A stretch of DNA of 64,000 nt from Bacterioplanoides sp. SCSIO 12839 (GCF_024397975.1 NZ_CP073745.1:1886501-1950500); one strand, 5' to 3'; positions 1 through 9,144 are shown, counted from the first letter of the stretch. Numbers and translations: made by a program. Notes: generated by a model not told the origin, from the letters alone.

Positions 1-1442
1 TGGAGGAAGACGACGGTGAAGGAAGCCAAGAAAGTTATAGTCTAAATGACGTTCTCACTGATGCGATTTCTCACGTAAGGGAAAATATAGAGTATATATA
101 CATTCCATCCGAACTGGACTATCAGCAGTATACTAAGATTGAGGGCAGTACAATTCAGGCCTTGATGGGGACGACAGTCGATAACATTATTAAGGATCTG
201 ATTGACGATGGAGTATTAAAGGGAATTAATAAAGGGTTAGATGAGTTTCTTAAGGAAATAGAGGTATATTTGAGTAAGTACCAGTATAAGAAGCCGTCTG
301 TGTATCAGACGAGATTTAACCTATCTCACTTATCCTCAAAAATTATTGAAACATACTTTGATTCAAAAGTTCTAAATTTGAAATCTGGTTCCGCGTCAAC
401 TCCAATTTATGATTGTAGCTCAGGTGAGAAACGTCGAGCTATTATTGATTTGGCTGAGGCCTTTATACTAAAAGCAAGAAAGGATCCTAGTGGAAAAAAG
501 GTAGTATTAGCAATTGATGAGCCTGAAGTTTCATTGCACATGTCTGCTTGTTTTGATCAGTTTTCGAAAATTGAGGGGATATCAAAAAGTGGAGTTCAGA
601 CGATTGTATCAAGCCACTGGTACGGATATTTACCATCGGTTTCTGCCGGTGGTGCAGTATATATTGCGGATTCAAAGTCTGGGAGGAGCTCTAGCTATAT
701 CGATTTAAAGAGATATAGAGAAGATATTAAAGAGCTGCGAAAATCTACTAGCGGAGCTTTGCCCTCTAATATTGAGCTAAAGACAATAAATGATACTGTT
801 CAATCGGTAATTTCCACGATTGTCTATTCAAATATGAAGTGGATTATTTGTGAGGGAGCATCAGATAGAATATACCTTGATCATTTTTTCTCTGATCATG
901 AAGATGTTCGAATTGTTTCTGTTGGCGGCAGTAAATACGTAAAACAGTTCTATGAATACTTGTATTTGGCTCTGGAGGATGAGCGTCAGAGTATTGTTGG
1001 TCGAGTGTTTCTTTTAGTTGATACTGATGAAAGTTTTGAAAAGTACACTGCAAAGGAGTCGATAAAACAAATAGTAATTAAGCGACTTCAGAACTACGAT
1101 GACGAATATATTACGAGATTGGAAAAAACTTCAGATACTAAGAGTACTCTTCCTACAGAAATCGAAGATGTGTTAGATCCTAAGGTATTTCTAGAAACAC
1201 TAAAGACTTATAGTAGTGAAAATGATGATGTGAAAAACATACTGTCAGCTCCAGAAATTACTACTGCATCAGCATCTGGTTTTGCTCTGGACTGGAGAGT
1301 GTCTGAACGAAAACAACTAGAGAAGTTCTTTTCATCCCCCCAAATTAAGTGTGAGTTTGCGGAGCGATATATATCGATATGTCAAAAAGAGCCCTTAGGG
1401 TGGGTTGAAGATATATGGGAGTTTCTTAAAGCTGGGGGTTGA
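1..1442 (+). CDS. OLD/PARIS-like ATPase with C-terminal TOPRIM domain (5' end outside window)
   Basis: The reading frame is open from base 3, so the true start lies upstream; 479 residues are visible. An ABC-type signature (SSGEKR, bases 417-434), a Walker B (AIDEPE, near 510) and a switch-histidine region (TIVSSHW, near 600) show the C-terminal half of an SMC/OLD-like ATPase domain; Walker A is off the window. A TOPRIM-like module follows: ICEGASD (Glu codon at 852), VGGSKYV (near 915) and LVDTDES (DxD near 1020). This order is known from OLD-family nucleases (GajA of Gabija) and from proteins pairing an AAA ATPase with a DUF4435 TOPRIM domain (AriA/AriB of PARIS); GGSKYV is closer to DUF4435 by eye. 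Such proteins act in anti-phage defence, which is an inference here. The gene is clearly richer in A and T than everything to its right, consistent with horizontal transfer. No partner gene follows it. Confidence 0.72.
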   Translation, partial: EEDDGEGSQESYSLNDVLTDAISHVRENIEYIYIPSELDYQQYTKIEGSTIQALMGTTVDNIIKDLIDDGVLKGINKGLDEFLKEIEVYLSKYQYKKPSVYQTRFNLSHLSSKIIETYFDSKVLNLKSGSASTPIYDCSSGEKRRAIIDLAEAFILKARKDPSGKKVVLAIDEPEVSLHMSACFDQFSKIEGISKSGVQTIVSSHWYGYLPSVSAGGAVYIADSKSGRSSSYIDLKRYREDIKELRKSTSGALPSNIELKTINDTVQSVISTIVYSNMKWIICEGASDRIYLDHFFSDHEDVRIVSVGGSKYVKQFYEYLYLALEDERQSIVGRVFLLVDTDESFEKYTAKESIKQIVIKRLQNYDDEYITRLEKTSDTKSTLPTEIEDVLDPKVFLETLKTYSSENDDVKNILSAPEITTASASGFALDWRVSERKQLEKFFSSPQIKCEFAERYISICQKEPLGWVEDIWEFLKAGG

Positions 1443-1582
1443 TTCTTGTGACCGCTATGGATGGAATTATGTAGTTAGGAGTAGTGTTTTATTTGGGTGG
1501 TCCCTTGTGTCGTAAACTGCTCCCCCCTACAATGCCACTCGTTTTTACACTATCCCATTACCTTAAACTCTAGGTTGTAACG

Positions 1583-1822
1583 ATGAGCGACAAGCCAGCA
1601 CTGCCAGACCACCTGTCTGTTAACCCTAAAAGCAAGTTCTACGCAGAAGAGTTCTTCGAGTACGACGTAGGCATCCGCCTGAACGGCAAAGAGCGCACGA
1701 ACGTCGAAGAATACTGCATCAGCGAAGGCTGGATTAAAGTGTCTTCGCCTACCGCTAAGGATCGTTTTGGCAACCCAATGCTGATGAAGCTGAAGGGCGA
1801 AGTAGAAGCCTTCTACAAATAA
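1583..1822 (+). CDS. DUF3297 family protein
   Basis: This is a complete 79-residue protein starting MSDKPALPDHL and carrying the family hallmark phrases NGKERTNVEEYC and SEGWIKV. DUF3297 proteins are small cytosolic proteins of unknown function that are widespread in proteobacteria; length and sequence match the family end to end. It has its own promoter region (1443-1582) and ends just before a bidirectional terminator, so it is a single-gene transcript. Base composition returns to the level of the rest of the window here, so this gene marks the start of the resident chromosome to the right of the AT-rich gene. No biochemical role can be assigned from sequence. Confidence 0.9.
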   Translation: MSDKPALPDHLSVNPKSKFYAEEFFEYDVGIRLNGKERTNVEEYCISEGWIKVSSPTAKDRFGNPMLMKLKGEVEAFYK

Positions 1823-1868
1823 GCATTTCGCCAAATCGCATCCCTCATAAACTTTGCTGGGGTGCAGG

Positions 1869-1914
1869 CAATAAAAAAACCGCGCAGCTTGTAAAAACTG
1901 CGCGGTTTTTTATT
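1869..1914. terminator. Bidirectional intrinsic terminator
   Basis: The 8-bp stem CCGCGCAG/CTGCGCGG (1880-1887 and 1898-1905) has a 10-base loop, an A-run on its left and a T-run on its right, so it can work on both strands. It sits between the convergent DUF3297 and aldehyde dehydrogenase genes. Confidence 0.93.
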
Positions 1915-1934
1915 GCTCGTCAGAAGCCCGTAAA

Positions 1935-3347
1935 CTAGATGCGGAACTTCAGCAGGGTATTAACCGCATTTTTAAACAGCGAACCGTACGGTGGCGACAG
2001 CATCAAAATGATCTTAGACGTCAGGTTGGACTGCTTGAATACCGGACGCAGTTTAGAAAACTCTTTGAAGCCTTCTTCACCATGGTAGTGGCCCATGCCG
2101 CTGTTTCCGATACCGCCAAATGGCATATCATGTTGCGCAACGTGGAACATGCAGTCGTTGATGCACACACCGCCCGACAGGGTTCTGAATAACAGGTCGT
2201 CCTGAGTGCTCTTGTTGTTCGAGAACATGTACAGAGCCAGTGGACGATCGCGCTCATTCACGTACTCAACCACTTCATTCAGTGATTTGTAGGTTTTGAT
2301 CGGCAGAATCGGGCCAAAGATTTCGTCCTGCATCACAATCATATCGTCAGTTGGATTAACAACGATGTGTGGTGCAATTTTCTGACCTTCAACGTTTTGA
2401 TCAGCGCCCTGAATCAGCTGGATGACATCCGCGCCTTTTTCTTTGGCGTCTGCCAGGGTCGCGGTTAAGCGATTAAACGCTGCTTCATCGATGATGGCGG
2501 TTAAATCGTCGTTGTTCACGCCGTCATAACGACCGGCAACCACTTTTTTGGCCTGCTGCACAAACTCGTCGACTTTGCCTTCCTGAATAAACAGGTAGTC
2601 TGGTGCAACACAGGTTTGGCCAGCATTGAGGAATTTGGTGAACGTGACACGCTCAGCAGCCGTGGCAACATCATAGTCAGGAGCGATAATGGTTGGCGAT
2701 TTGCCGCCCAGCTCCAGTGTTACCGGAGTCAGGTTTTTCGAGGCAGCTTCCATCACCACTTTGCCGGTGGCGGCAGAGCCGGTGAATACCATGTGATCCC
2801 ATGGCATGGACGAGAATTCGCGGGCCGATGTGCCCGGGATAACCGCCAGTGTTTCTTCGTCGAACGAGGCTGAAACCAGTTCATCGATCAGTCGACACAG
2901 GTTTTGCGAGTTGGCCGCCATCTTCACTATGCAGCGGTTACCTGCGGCCATGGCGCTGATCGCTGGGCTTAATGCCAGGAATAGTGGGTAGTTCCACGGG
3001 GTAACAACGCCAACCACGCCTTTTGGCTGGGGGATCAGTTTGTTGCTGGCACCAAAGAAGGTCAGGCCAACATGGCGGCTTCTGGCCTTGGACCATTTTT
3101 TAAGACGCTTCTTGGCATACGTTACCGAGCCAAGCAGTGGCATCAGCTCCAGCAGCATGGTTTCGTTAACGGAGCGGCCGCCGAAGTCTTTGTTGATGGC
3201 TTCACAGATGCGCTCTTTGTTGCTTTCCAGCAACTGGGCCAGTTTCTCAAGATTGTCTTTGCGCTCTTGAATGCTTGGGTAGGCATGTTTACGTGAAGCT
3301 TCGTATTGCTTCTTATACGTCGCCTGAAGTCTTTCTGAAGGAGTCAT
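1935..3347 (-). CDS. Coniferyl-aldehyde-type aldehyde dehydrogenase
   Basis: This 470-residue NAD(P)-dependent aldehyde dehydrogenase oxidises an aldehyde to its acid. It belongs to the short class-3/CalB-like group (about 470 residues, no N-terminal extension). The catalytic cysteine is Cys246 in NAGQTCVAPD and the general base is Glu212 in LELGGKSP; the Rossmann motif is FTGSAATGK near 188-196, and VTPWNYPL near 115 is typical of the group. The C-terminal hydrophobic stretch (IILMLSPPYGSLF) resembles the membrane-associating tail of fatty-aldehyde dehydrogenases. In hydrocarbon-using marine bacteria such enzymes act on aldehydes from alkanes or fatty alcohols; whether the substrate here is a long-chain or an aromatic aldehyde cannot be told. 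It is transcribed alone. Confidence 0.88.
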   Translation of the reverse strand: MTPSERLQATYKKQYEASRKHAYPSIQERKDNLEKLAQLLESNKERICEAINKDFGGRSVNETMLLELMPLLGSVTYAKKRLKKWSKARSRHVGLTFFGASNKLIPQPKGVVGVVTPWNYPLFLALSPAISAMAAGNRCIVKMAANSQNLCRLIDELVSASFDEETLAVIPGTSAREFSSMPWDHMVFTGSAATGKVVMEAASKNLTPVTLELGGKSPTIIAPDYDVATAAERVTFTKFLNAGQTCVAPDYLFIQEGKVDEFVQQAKKVVAGRYDGVNNDDLTAIIDEAAFNRLTATLADAKEKGADVIQLIQGADQNVEGQKIAPHIVVNPTDDMIVMQDEIFGPILPIKTYKSLNEVVEYVNERDRPLALYMFSNNKSTQDDLLFRTLSGGVCINDCMFHVAQHDMPFGGIGNSGMGHYHGEEGFKEFSKLRPVFKQSNLTSKIILMLSPPYGSLFKNAVNTLLKFRI

Positions 3348-3485
3348 AGGAGATCAGCTTCTTTGATGTTATTAGAGTTTTTACTCGGTTGAGTGTACCG
3401 CGCTTTTTGTGGCAAATCGACAGCTGATACGGGAATAAATATGGGGGTGGGGCAGTTTTTGTTAAAGGGATGATAAGGGTAGGGT

Positions 3486-3657
3486 TTAACGGCTCAGGTA
3501 GCTCAGGCCTGCTTCAATAAATTCGCCGAGTATTTTGTAGTTCTGATTGACGATAACCGCTTCAATGCGAGTCCAGTCAAGATTCAGACAATTCTTGCAA
3601 CGTTTCGAGTTGTTCTTGCGCATGCTGGTGTATGGAGGTGATATAAGCTTCGTTCAT
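3486..3657 (-). pseudogene. HepT-like (DUF86) HEPN toxin remnant, frameshifted and truncated
   Basis: Reading on the minus strand from 3657, ATG overlaps the TGA of the nucleotidyltransferase gene (ATGA). It gives 26 residues (MNEAYITSIHQHAQEQLETL onward) to a stop at 3579-3577. A second frame picks up at once (WTRIEAVIVNQNYKILGEFI, codons from 3575) and runs to TAA at 3488-3486. Joined, the two pieces match by eye the N-terminal 60 or so residues of HepT/DUF86 proteins, whose opening has the same pattern (an MN..YL.SI start, a T/RLE motif, then IL.EA.IG). The C-terminal half with the RNase RX4-6H motif is absent. Intact HepT is a HEPN ribonuclease paired with an MntA nucleotidyltransferase. 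The break is either real decay or a sequencing indel, but the missing C-terminus cannot be explained by one indel. Confidence 0.62.
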
Positions 3658-4016
3658 TCTTGCTGACTCCAGTATTTGAAATCTTCCCATTTTGACCAGA
3701 CTCTTTGCTCAATCAGCATAGCCTGACCTTCACCAAAAAGGCGCTTTCCCTCAATGGCTTCATAAGCCAGTGGTGTAGGAGCTTCGATGATGGATATAGA
3801 GTTAACAGTGCGCTGATTTAAGTCACTCAGGGCTGAGTCAAACTCTGGAAGTTGCTGCCAGGAATTCGATGATTCCGGCAGCAGGAGGGCCAGGACAATG
3901 TCGCTTTGTTGATTGGCAGTTCCTTGGGCGAAACTGCCATAAAGCCAAGCTGCCAAAACCCCTTGCTGTTGCAAGTATGTTGATACTTGTTGAAGCAGAG
4001 GCTCTGGTAGTTGCAT
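3654..4016 (-). CDS. MntA-like nucleotidyltransferase-fold protein (probable antitoxin of an MNT/HepT pair)
   Basis: This 120-residue protein has the minimal nucleotidyltransferase motif GSFAQGTANQQSD at about residues 27-39. MntA proteins add AMP to a tyrosine of HepT and so silence it. The usual acidic pair in SD-x-D is here S-D-I-V: the first aspartate is kept but the second has become valine, so catalysis is doubtful. Its ATG overlaps the valS stop by one base (TGATG), and its own stop overlaps the HepT remnant start (ATGA), so the pair is translationally coupled to valS and has no promoter of its own. Length fits the family (about 100-140 residues). Given the broken partner and lost residue, it is probably a decaying module. 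Confidence 0.72.
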   Translation of the reverse strand: MQLPEPLLQQVSTYLQQQGVLAAWLYGSFAQGTANQQSDIVLALLLPESSNSWQQLPEFDSALSDLNQRTVNSISIIEAPTPLAYEAIEGKRLFGEGQAMLIEQRVWSKWEDFKYWSQQE

Positions 4017-6970
4017 CAGAGCGCCTGAATTTTCTCAATTTGCTCTTTCAGCTTGGCGATGTCACGCTCGAAATCAGCGGCTTTTTCTTTCTCTTTTTCG
4101 ATCACTGCAGCCGGTGCCTTGTCGGTAAAGCCCGGGTTGCCCAGCTTGTTGGTGACACGATCCAGATCTTTACCCAGCTTCTCAATCGACTTATTCAGAC
4201 GCGTTACTTCGGCGTCTTTATCGATAAAGCCAGCCATTGGGATCAGAATTTCCATATCGCCAACCAACTGGGTGACCGACATTGGTTCTTCATCACCTTC
4301 GTTCAGCCAGGTCAGCTTCTCCAGCTTGGCCAGCTTCATCAGGAAGGCCTGGTTCTCTTCCGCACGACGGAAGTCATCGTCGTCGCCGTTTTTGAATAAT
4401 AATTCCAGCGCTTTGCTTGGTGGAATGTTCTTCTCGCCACGCACGTTACGTACCGCAGTGATTACATCCTGCAGCCATTTTACGTCGGCTTCCGCGTCGG
4501 TATCGATCAGGGCTTCCTGAGCTTGTGGGAATTCCGCCAGCATAATGCTGTCGCCGGATTTACCCGCCAGCTCTTTAACCTGCTGCCAGATTTCTTCAGT
4601 GATAAACGGCATGATTGGGTGAGCCAGTCGTAATACCGCTTCCAGTACACGAACCAAAGTACCCAGGGTGCCACGCTTAGCTTCGATTGGCGCGTTTTCG
4701 TCCCACAGAACCGGCTTAGACAGTTCCAGGTACCAATCGCAGTATTCGTTCCAGATAAATTCGTACAGCGCAGACGCCGCCATATCGAAACGGTATTGAT
4801 CAAAGTGACGACGTACTTCCTGCTCGGCAAATTGAAGGCGGGAAATAATCCAGCGATCCGCCAGAGACAGCATCGCATCTTCGCCGTTGGCGCCACACTT
4901 AGCTTTCATTTCGTCAGTGATGGCGATGGTTGTACCGTCAGCCGCCGCTTTATCAACCGCTTCTTCGCCGGCAACCGACAACATCACATAACGGGAGGCA
5001 TTCCATAACTTGTTACAGAAATTACGGTAACCTTCCAGACGTTTCATATCCCAGTTGATATCACGACCGGTGGAAGCCATGGCCGCCAGGGTGAAACGCA
5101 GCGCGTCGGTACCGTGTGGGGCAATGCCTTCCGGGAATTCTTTTTTCGTGCGCTTGCCAATTTTCTCAGCCAGCTGTGGCTGCATCATATTGCCGGTGCG
5201 CTTATACATCAGGTCGTCGAGGGAAATACCATCGATCATATCCAGCGGGTCGAGTACGTTACCCTTGGATTTTGACATCTTCTGACCGACTTCGTCACGA
5301 ATCAGGCCGGTTACGTAAACGGTTTTAAACGGTACCTGAGCTTTGCCATCTTCGTCTTTGCAGAAGTGCATGGTCATCATGATCATGCGTGCAACCCAGA
5401 AGAAGATAATGTCGAAACCGGTAACCAGAACGTCAGTCGGGTGGAAGTCCTGCATACGTTTCAGTACTTCGGGATCATCCAGGTTGGGCCAGCCTAAGGT
5501 GCCGAAGGTCCACAGGGCAGAGGAGAACCAGGTATCCAATACGTCGTTGTCCTGAACCAGTTCAACGTCGGCGGCCAGGCTGTTTTGTTCGCGCACTTCT
5601 TCTTCGGTACGGGCAACGTAAACATTACCTTCTTCGTCGTACCAGGCCGGGATGCGGTGACCCCACCACAGCTGACGGGAAATACACCAGTCTTGGATAT
5701 CACGCATCCAGGAGAAGTACATGTTTTCGTAGTTCTTCGGCACGAACTCAATGTCGCCGTTTTCAACCGCTTCAATCGCAGGCTTAGCCATGGTTTTAGC
5801 GTCAACGTACCATTGGTCGGTCAGCATTGGCTCAATCACCACGCCGCCACGGTCGCCGTATGGAATAACCATGTCGTTTTCAACGATTTCAACCAGCAGG
5901 CCAGCTTCTTCGAAGTCGGCAACGATGGCTTTACGCGCGGCGAAACGCTCCATGCCACGGTATTTCTCAGGAATAAAACCAGACAGTTCGTTGTTCACGC
6001 TGCCGTCAGTGTTAAAGGTCTGAGCTTCGTCGCGGATATCAGCGTTAAAGGTCAGTACGTTGATCATTGGCAGCTTGCAACGTTGGCCAACTTCATAGTC
6101 ATTGAAGTCGTGGGCCGGGGTGATCTTCACACAGCCGGTGCCTTTTTCCATATCGGCGTGTTCGTCGCCAACGATTGGAATGCGACGCTCAACAAACGGC
6201 AGTACCACGTCTTTGCCAATTAAGTGCTTGTAACGTGGATCTTCCGGGTTAACGGCCACGCCGGTATCACCCAGCATGGTTTCCGGACGAGTCGTCGCAA
6301 CTACGATATGCGCGTGTTCGTTACCGTCTTCGTCTGTGTAGGTTAAGCCGTCGGCCAGTGGGTATTTCAGGTGCCACATCTTGCCTTTCACGTCTTTGTT
6401 TTCGACTTCAAGGTCAGAGATGGCGGTGTGTAATTTCGGGTCCCAGTTAACCAGGCGCTTACCACGGTAGATCAGGCCGTCTTTGTATAAACGAACGAAG
6501 ACTTCCTGAACCGCTTTGTAGAAACCGTCGTCCATGGTGAAACGTTCGGTTTCCCAATCTACTGAGTTACCTAAGCGACGCATCTGGCGGGTAATGGTAC
6601 CGCCGGATTCTTCTTTCCATTCCCAGATCTTTTTGGTGAATTCTTCACGGCCTAACGCGTGACGATCAGGCTGGCCTTCTGCTGCCAGTTTACGCTCAAC
6701 CACCATTTGGGTGGCGATACCGGCGTGGTCGGTACCGACCTGCCACAGAGTTTTGTTGCCGTTCATACGCTTGTAGCGGGTGAGGGCATCCTGAATGGTG
6801 TGCTGGAACGCATGACCCATGTGCAGCGAGCCGGTGACGTTCGGCGGCGGAATCATGATGGAATATCCTTCGCCGGTCAGGTGGTCTTGGTAAGGCTTGA
6901 AGTAACCTTTCTCTTCCCACTGCTGGTACCAGTTTTGCTCTAAGGCGTTGGGTTGATACGTCTTATCCAT
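4016..6970 (-). CDS. valS: Valine--tRNA ligase
   Basis: This 984-residue class I aminoacyl-tRNA synthetase charges tRNA-Val with valine in the cytoplasm. The HIGH box reads [14 protein letters not shown] (HMGH at 50-53) and the KMSKS box [10 protein letters not shown] lies near residues 563-567 (about base 5275). The CP1 editing domain lies between them, and the C-terminal coiled-coil arm characteristic of ValRS covers the last 80 or so residues. Length is in the expected range (about 950). It follows the holC-hypothetical run on the same strand, as in Pseudomonas, but a stable hairpin and a -10-like box lie in the 121-base gap, so it is likely also transcribed independently. The MNT/HepT pair is attached to its 3' end. 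Confidence 0.98.
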   Translation of the reverse strand: MDKTYQPNALEQNWYQQWEEKGYFKPYQDHLTGEGYSIMIPPPNVTGSLHMGHAFQHTIQDALTRYKRMNGNKTLWQVGTDHAGIATQMVVERKLAAEGQPDRHALGREEFTKKIWEWKEESGGTITRQMRRLGNSVDWETERFTMDDGFYKAVQEVFVRLYKDGLIYRGKRLVNWDPKLHTAISDLEVENKDVKGKMWHLKYPLADGLTYTDEDGNEHAHIVVATTRPETMLGDTGVAVNPEDPRYKHLIGKDVVLPFVERRIPIVGDEHADMEKGTGCVKITPAHDFNDYEVGQRCKLPMINVLTFNADIRDEAQTFNTDGSVNNELSGFIPEKYRGMERFAARKAIVADFEEAGLLVEIVENDMVIPYGDRGGVVIEPMLTDQWYVDAKTMAKPAIEAVENGDIEFVPKNYENMYFSWMRDIQDWCISRQLWWGHRIPAWYDEEGNVYVARTEEEVREQNSLAADVELVQDNDVLDTWFSSALWTFGTLGWPNLDDPEVLKRMQDFHPTDVLVTGFDIIFFWVARMIMMTMHFCKDEDGKAQVPFKTVYVTGLIRDEVGQKMSKSKGNVLDPLDMIDGISLDDLMYKRTGNMMQPQLAEKIGKRTKKEFPEGIAPHGTDALRFTLAAMASTGRDINWDMKRLEGYRNFCNKLWNASRYVMLSVAGEEAVDKAAADGTTIAITDEMKAKCGANGEDAMLSLADRWIISRLQFAEQEVRRHFDQYRFDMAASALYEFIWNEYCDWYLELSKPVLWDENAPIEAKRGTLGTLVRVLEAVLRLAHPIMPFITEEIWQQVKELAGKSGDSIMLAEFPQAQEALIDTDAEADVKWLQDVITAVRNVRGEKNIPPSKALELLFKNGDDDDFRRAEENQAFLMKLAKLEKLTWLNEGDEEPMSVTQLVGDMEILIPMAGFIDKDAEVTRLNKSIEKLGKDLDRVTNKLGNPGFTDKAPAAVIEKEKEKAADFERDIAKLKEQIEKIQAL

Positions 6971-7020
6971 AGTGCTCGTTTGCTACTCGTTCGTTTAATC
7001 GAATTGGTGTTGTCAAAAAA

Positions 7021-7034
7021 TGGGCCGCATTATA
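7021..7034 (-). promoter_or_regulatory. Probable valS promoter: -10 box and GC-rich discriminator
   Basis: On the minus strand TATAAT (7034-7029) is followed directly by GCGGCCC, about 50 bases before the valS start. The -35 region is not clear; the hairpin at 7039-7063 occupies that place. GC-rich discriminators are typical of stringently controlled promoters, which suits a tRNA synthetase. Confidence 0.5.
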
Positions 7035-7038
7035 ACGG

Positions 7039-7063
7039 AACAGCCTGCAAAATGCAGGCTGTT
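7039..7063 (-). terminator. Hairpin ending the holC operon
   Basis: A perfect 11-bp inverted repeat (AACAGCCTGCA/TGCAGGCTGTT) with a 3-base loop lies after the 3' end of the holC-linked gene. The T-tract after it on the minus strand is poor, so termination may be incomplete and allow read-through into valS. Confidence 0.55.
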
Positions 7064-7091
7064 AAAAGGAAGGGTGAATCGTCGATTGCTT

Positions 7092-7778
7092 CTAAAGCTT
7101 ATCGTGTAATGCCTTGCGTAACCGGGCTTCAATCTCGGGCAGCATCTCTTTCACCAGTTCATCAATAACGGCGGCCTTTTCGAGTGAGCTGATGCCGTTT
7201 TCATCGGTTGAGGCGCGCTGCTTTTCATGGTCAAAGCGAAACGGCTCTTCTGGTGCATTGCTCATGATTTTGGCCATGGTCGCCTGGGCTTGCTCGGCGC
7301 TGTATTGCGCAGCCTCGCGTTCCTGAGCCAGCTTTTCCAGAATGGCCTTGGGCAAGAATGGATTGCTCGATGAAGTGGATGTCACATTGTCTTTCGGAAT
7401 GGTGACTGAGCTACGGTCGAAATGCTCGGGGATCGGGGATTGGGCTTCGTTGTTGGTATTTGCCTCTGGAGCCGGATCCGGAACAGCACGCAATGCCGGG
7501 CCGCTGTTGACGCTTTTTAGTGCCGGTGCTGCATCCTGTTTTTGTACCGCAGGCACTGCAGTCAACGGTGTTGGCTGGCTGTCAGTTTGGCTTGGCAGTG
7601 TCAGGTCGGCCGTGTCATCGATACCAAACAGATCATCCAGAACCGGAATGTCAGTCATGGGGTCGAGTGTTGGTATGATTTTATCCTGGTCAACCTGATC
7701 CGTTGCTGCATCGTCAAGAACACGCTGCAGGGTTTCCAGTTCGTCTAATAAGTCGCGAGGCTTGTCAGTGGTGCTCAT
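7092..7778 (-). CDS. Conserved acidic protein of unknown function between holC and valS
   Basis: The start is placed at the ATG at 7778, which overlaps the holC stop as TGATG; the frame extends one TTG codon further but the coupling favours the ATG. The 228-residue product has an acidic, proline-rich, low-complexity N-terminal two thirds with TDIPVLDD motifs, and an ordered helical C-terminus (ELVKEMLPEIEARLRKAL) that looks like the conserved part of such proteins in this gene position. In pseudomonads a gene of this kind also sits between holC and valS. No enzymatic motif, signal peptide or membrane segment is seen. The function is unknown; a link to the replisome is suggested only by position. 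Confidence 0.78.
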   Translation of the reverse strand: MSTTDKPRDLLDELETLQRVLDDAATDQVDQDKIIPTLDPMTDIPVLDDLFGIDDTADLTLPSQTDSQPTPLTAVPAVQKQDAAPALKSVNSGPALRAVPDPAPEANTNNEAQSPIPEHFDRSSVTIPKDNVTSTSSSNPFLPKAILEKLAQEREAAQYSAEQAQATMAKIMSNAPEEPFRFDHEKQRASTDENGISSLEKAAVIDELVKEMLPEIEARLRKALHDKL

Positions 7779-8242
7779 CAACGCAGTCTCATATCTTCGT
7801 GGGTAATTGGATAACCACGATCTTTAAGAAATTTGTAATGTTTACGAGTGTAGTCCAGTACGTCGTCATGTTGTACCACGACTTCGATAAAACGATAAAA
7901 GCGTCCAAAAAAGTCAGGCATTTTTCCACTCAGGTTGATCAGGACATCATGTTGATGGGCTGGAAAGTCCTGATGCTCCGGGTCTGTGTGCCAGTTGATG
8001 CACACCTGGCCTGGGCTATTGTCTGGGTTTGCCTGACTGCTGCCACTCAATGAATGTGGGATAAACGCTTCAGGGTGGTGACACCACAATAAATCACTCA
8101 GCTCTTTGGCCTGTTGTTCGTTATCGACCTGCAGCAGGATGTTGTTACCCTTGCGTACGGCTTTCTGGGTCAGGCGACAAGCAAACAGCCACTGGTCGGT
8201 GATGTTTTGCCCACCCAGAATATAAAAATACACCTGGGTCAT
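7778..8242 (-). CDS. holC: DNA polymerase III subunit chi
   Basis: This 154-residue protein begins MTQVYFYILGG and contains QKAVRKGNNILLQVDNEQQA and GRFYRFIEVV, the recognisable pattern of HolC. Chi, together with psi, joins the clamp loader to single-strand binding protein at the replication fork. Length is the usual 140-155 residues. It overlaps the end of rlmA by 4 bases (8239-8242) and the next gene by 1 base, so rlmA, holC and the following gene form a translationally coupled unit. In many gammaproteobacteria pepA precedes holC; here rlmA takes that position. Confidence 0.95.
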   Translation of the reverse strand: MTQVYFYILGGQNITDQWLFACRLTQKAVRKGNNILLQVDNEQQAKELSDLLWCHHPEAFIPHSLSGSSQANPDNSPGQVCINWHTDPEHQDFPAHQHDVLINLSGKMPDFFGRFYRFIEVVVQHDDVLDYTRKHYKFLKDRGYPITHEDMRLR

Positions 8243-9144
8243 GCCGATTCTCCGTTGGTATCGTCCGGCTCTTCGGACAGTACAAACTGATGCAGAACCA
8301 CATCAATGCTGAGGGAAAGCTGTTCGTGTTCAAGCAGCCGTTGGCGCGCTTCGGTATTGGCCTTCCAGACATGAGGGGTCATCAGTAGCAGGTCGTGTAT
8401 CTGCTGGCTGGATGTCAATTCGATGGTGTAATTAAGCGGCTGCTCGTTAACGCAGATGAAGCCATGCTGCGACATGACCTTTGTGGGGTTAAAGCAACTG
8501 TCTTTCACTTCCGGGTAGAGGATGTCGCGCATCTCGCGCAGGTGAGTTAATCCGGTGTTGATGGTGAACACGGTACCAGACGGTTTTAATACACTGCGAA
8601 ACCCTTCGGGCATCAGGCGAGTGAATAAACAAGTGATGGCATCCAGTGATTGGGGTTGAAATGGTAGTGCAGCACCCGAGGCTACCAGCCATTCCGCTTG
8701 CTCACTTTTAAGGCCGGACTGCTTGCTTCGGCGAGCCGCGCTTTTGACAGCTTCTTTAGAAATATCAACACCATAGCAACGATTGTTAATGTTGTTTGAT
8801 GTTAAATGATTTGCCAGTCGCTCGGTGTAATACCCTTCACCACAGCCAACATCGCACAGTTGCATGGGGCTGTTTGCGCTTGCTTGCTGAACGGCGTTGT
8901 TCAGTAAGTCTGAAATGGGTTGATATACACCGGAATCCAGCAAGCGCTGACGGGCTGCCACCATCTGGGCATCATCACCAGGTGCTTTCGAACGTTTTTT
9001 ATGTGCCAGTAATAGATTGAGATACCCCTGGCGGGCACGATCAAAGCTGTGGTTGTTAGCACAGTACCAGTGTTTGTTGTCGTCACTGCTCAGTGGCGCC
9101 TGACACACCGGGCAGATCAGAAGAGAAGCTAAGCCATCAGTCAT
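8239..9144 (-). CDS. rlmA: 23S rRNA (guanine-745-N1)-methyltransferase RlmA
   Basis: This 301-residue SAM-dependent enzyme methylates a guanine in helix 35 of 23S rRNA. The N-terminal zinc ribbon is visible as CPVCQAPL (Cys11, Cys14) and YCANNHSFD, followed by the family phrase ARQGYLNLLLAHKK. The SAM-binding motif I is CDVGCGEGYYTERL near residue 100, and an ITCLF motif IV follows near 170. Length and domain order match RlmA(I). The gene lies one base after the dapE stop and overlaps holC by 4 bases. Confidence 0.93.
   Translation of the reverse strand: MTDGLASLLICPVCQAPLSSDDNKHWYCANNHSFDRARQGYLNLLLAHKKRSKAPGDDAQMVAARQRLLDSGVYQPISDLLNNAVQQASANSPMQLCDVGCGEGYYTERLANHLTSNNINNRCYGVDISKEAVKSAARRSKQSGLKSEQAEWLVASGAALPFQPQSLDAITCLFTRLMPEGFRSVLKPSGTVFTINTGLTHLREMRDILYPEVKDSCFNPTKVMSQHGFICVNEQPLNYTIELTSSQQIHDLLLMTPHVWKANTEARQRLLEHEQLSLSIDVVLHQFVLSEEPDDTNGESA

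Noticed and set aside
1443-1582. tRNA or attachment site at the left island boundary
   Set aside because: No cloverleaf, tRNA 3' end or direct repeat could be found in this gap; only a promoter region for the DUF3297 gene is likely.
3869-4399. 176-codon open frame on the plus strand across the valS end and the nucleotidyltransferase gene
   Set aside because: It is antisense to two well supported genes and its translation has no recognisable features.
5585-6223. 212-codon open frame on the plus strand inside valS
   Set aside because: It is the antisense of a strongly conserved valS region; valS carries all family motifs on the other strand and this frame shows no domain.
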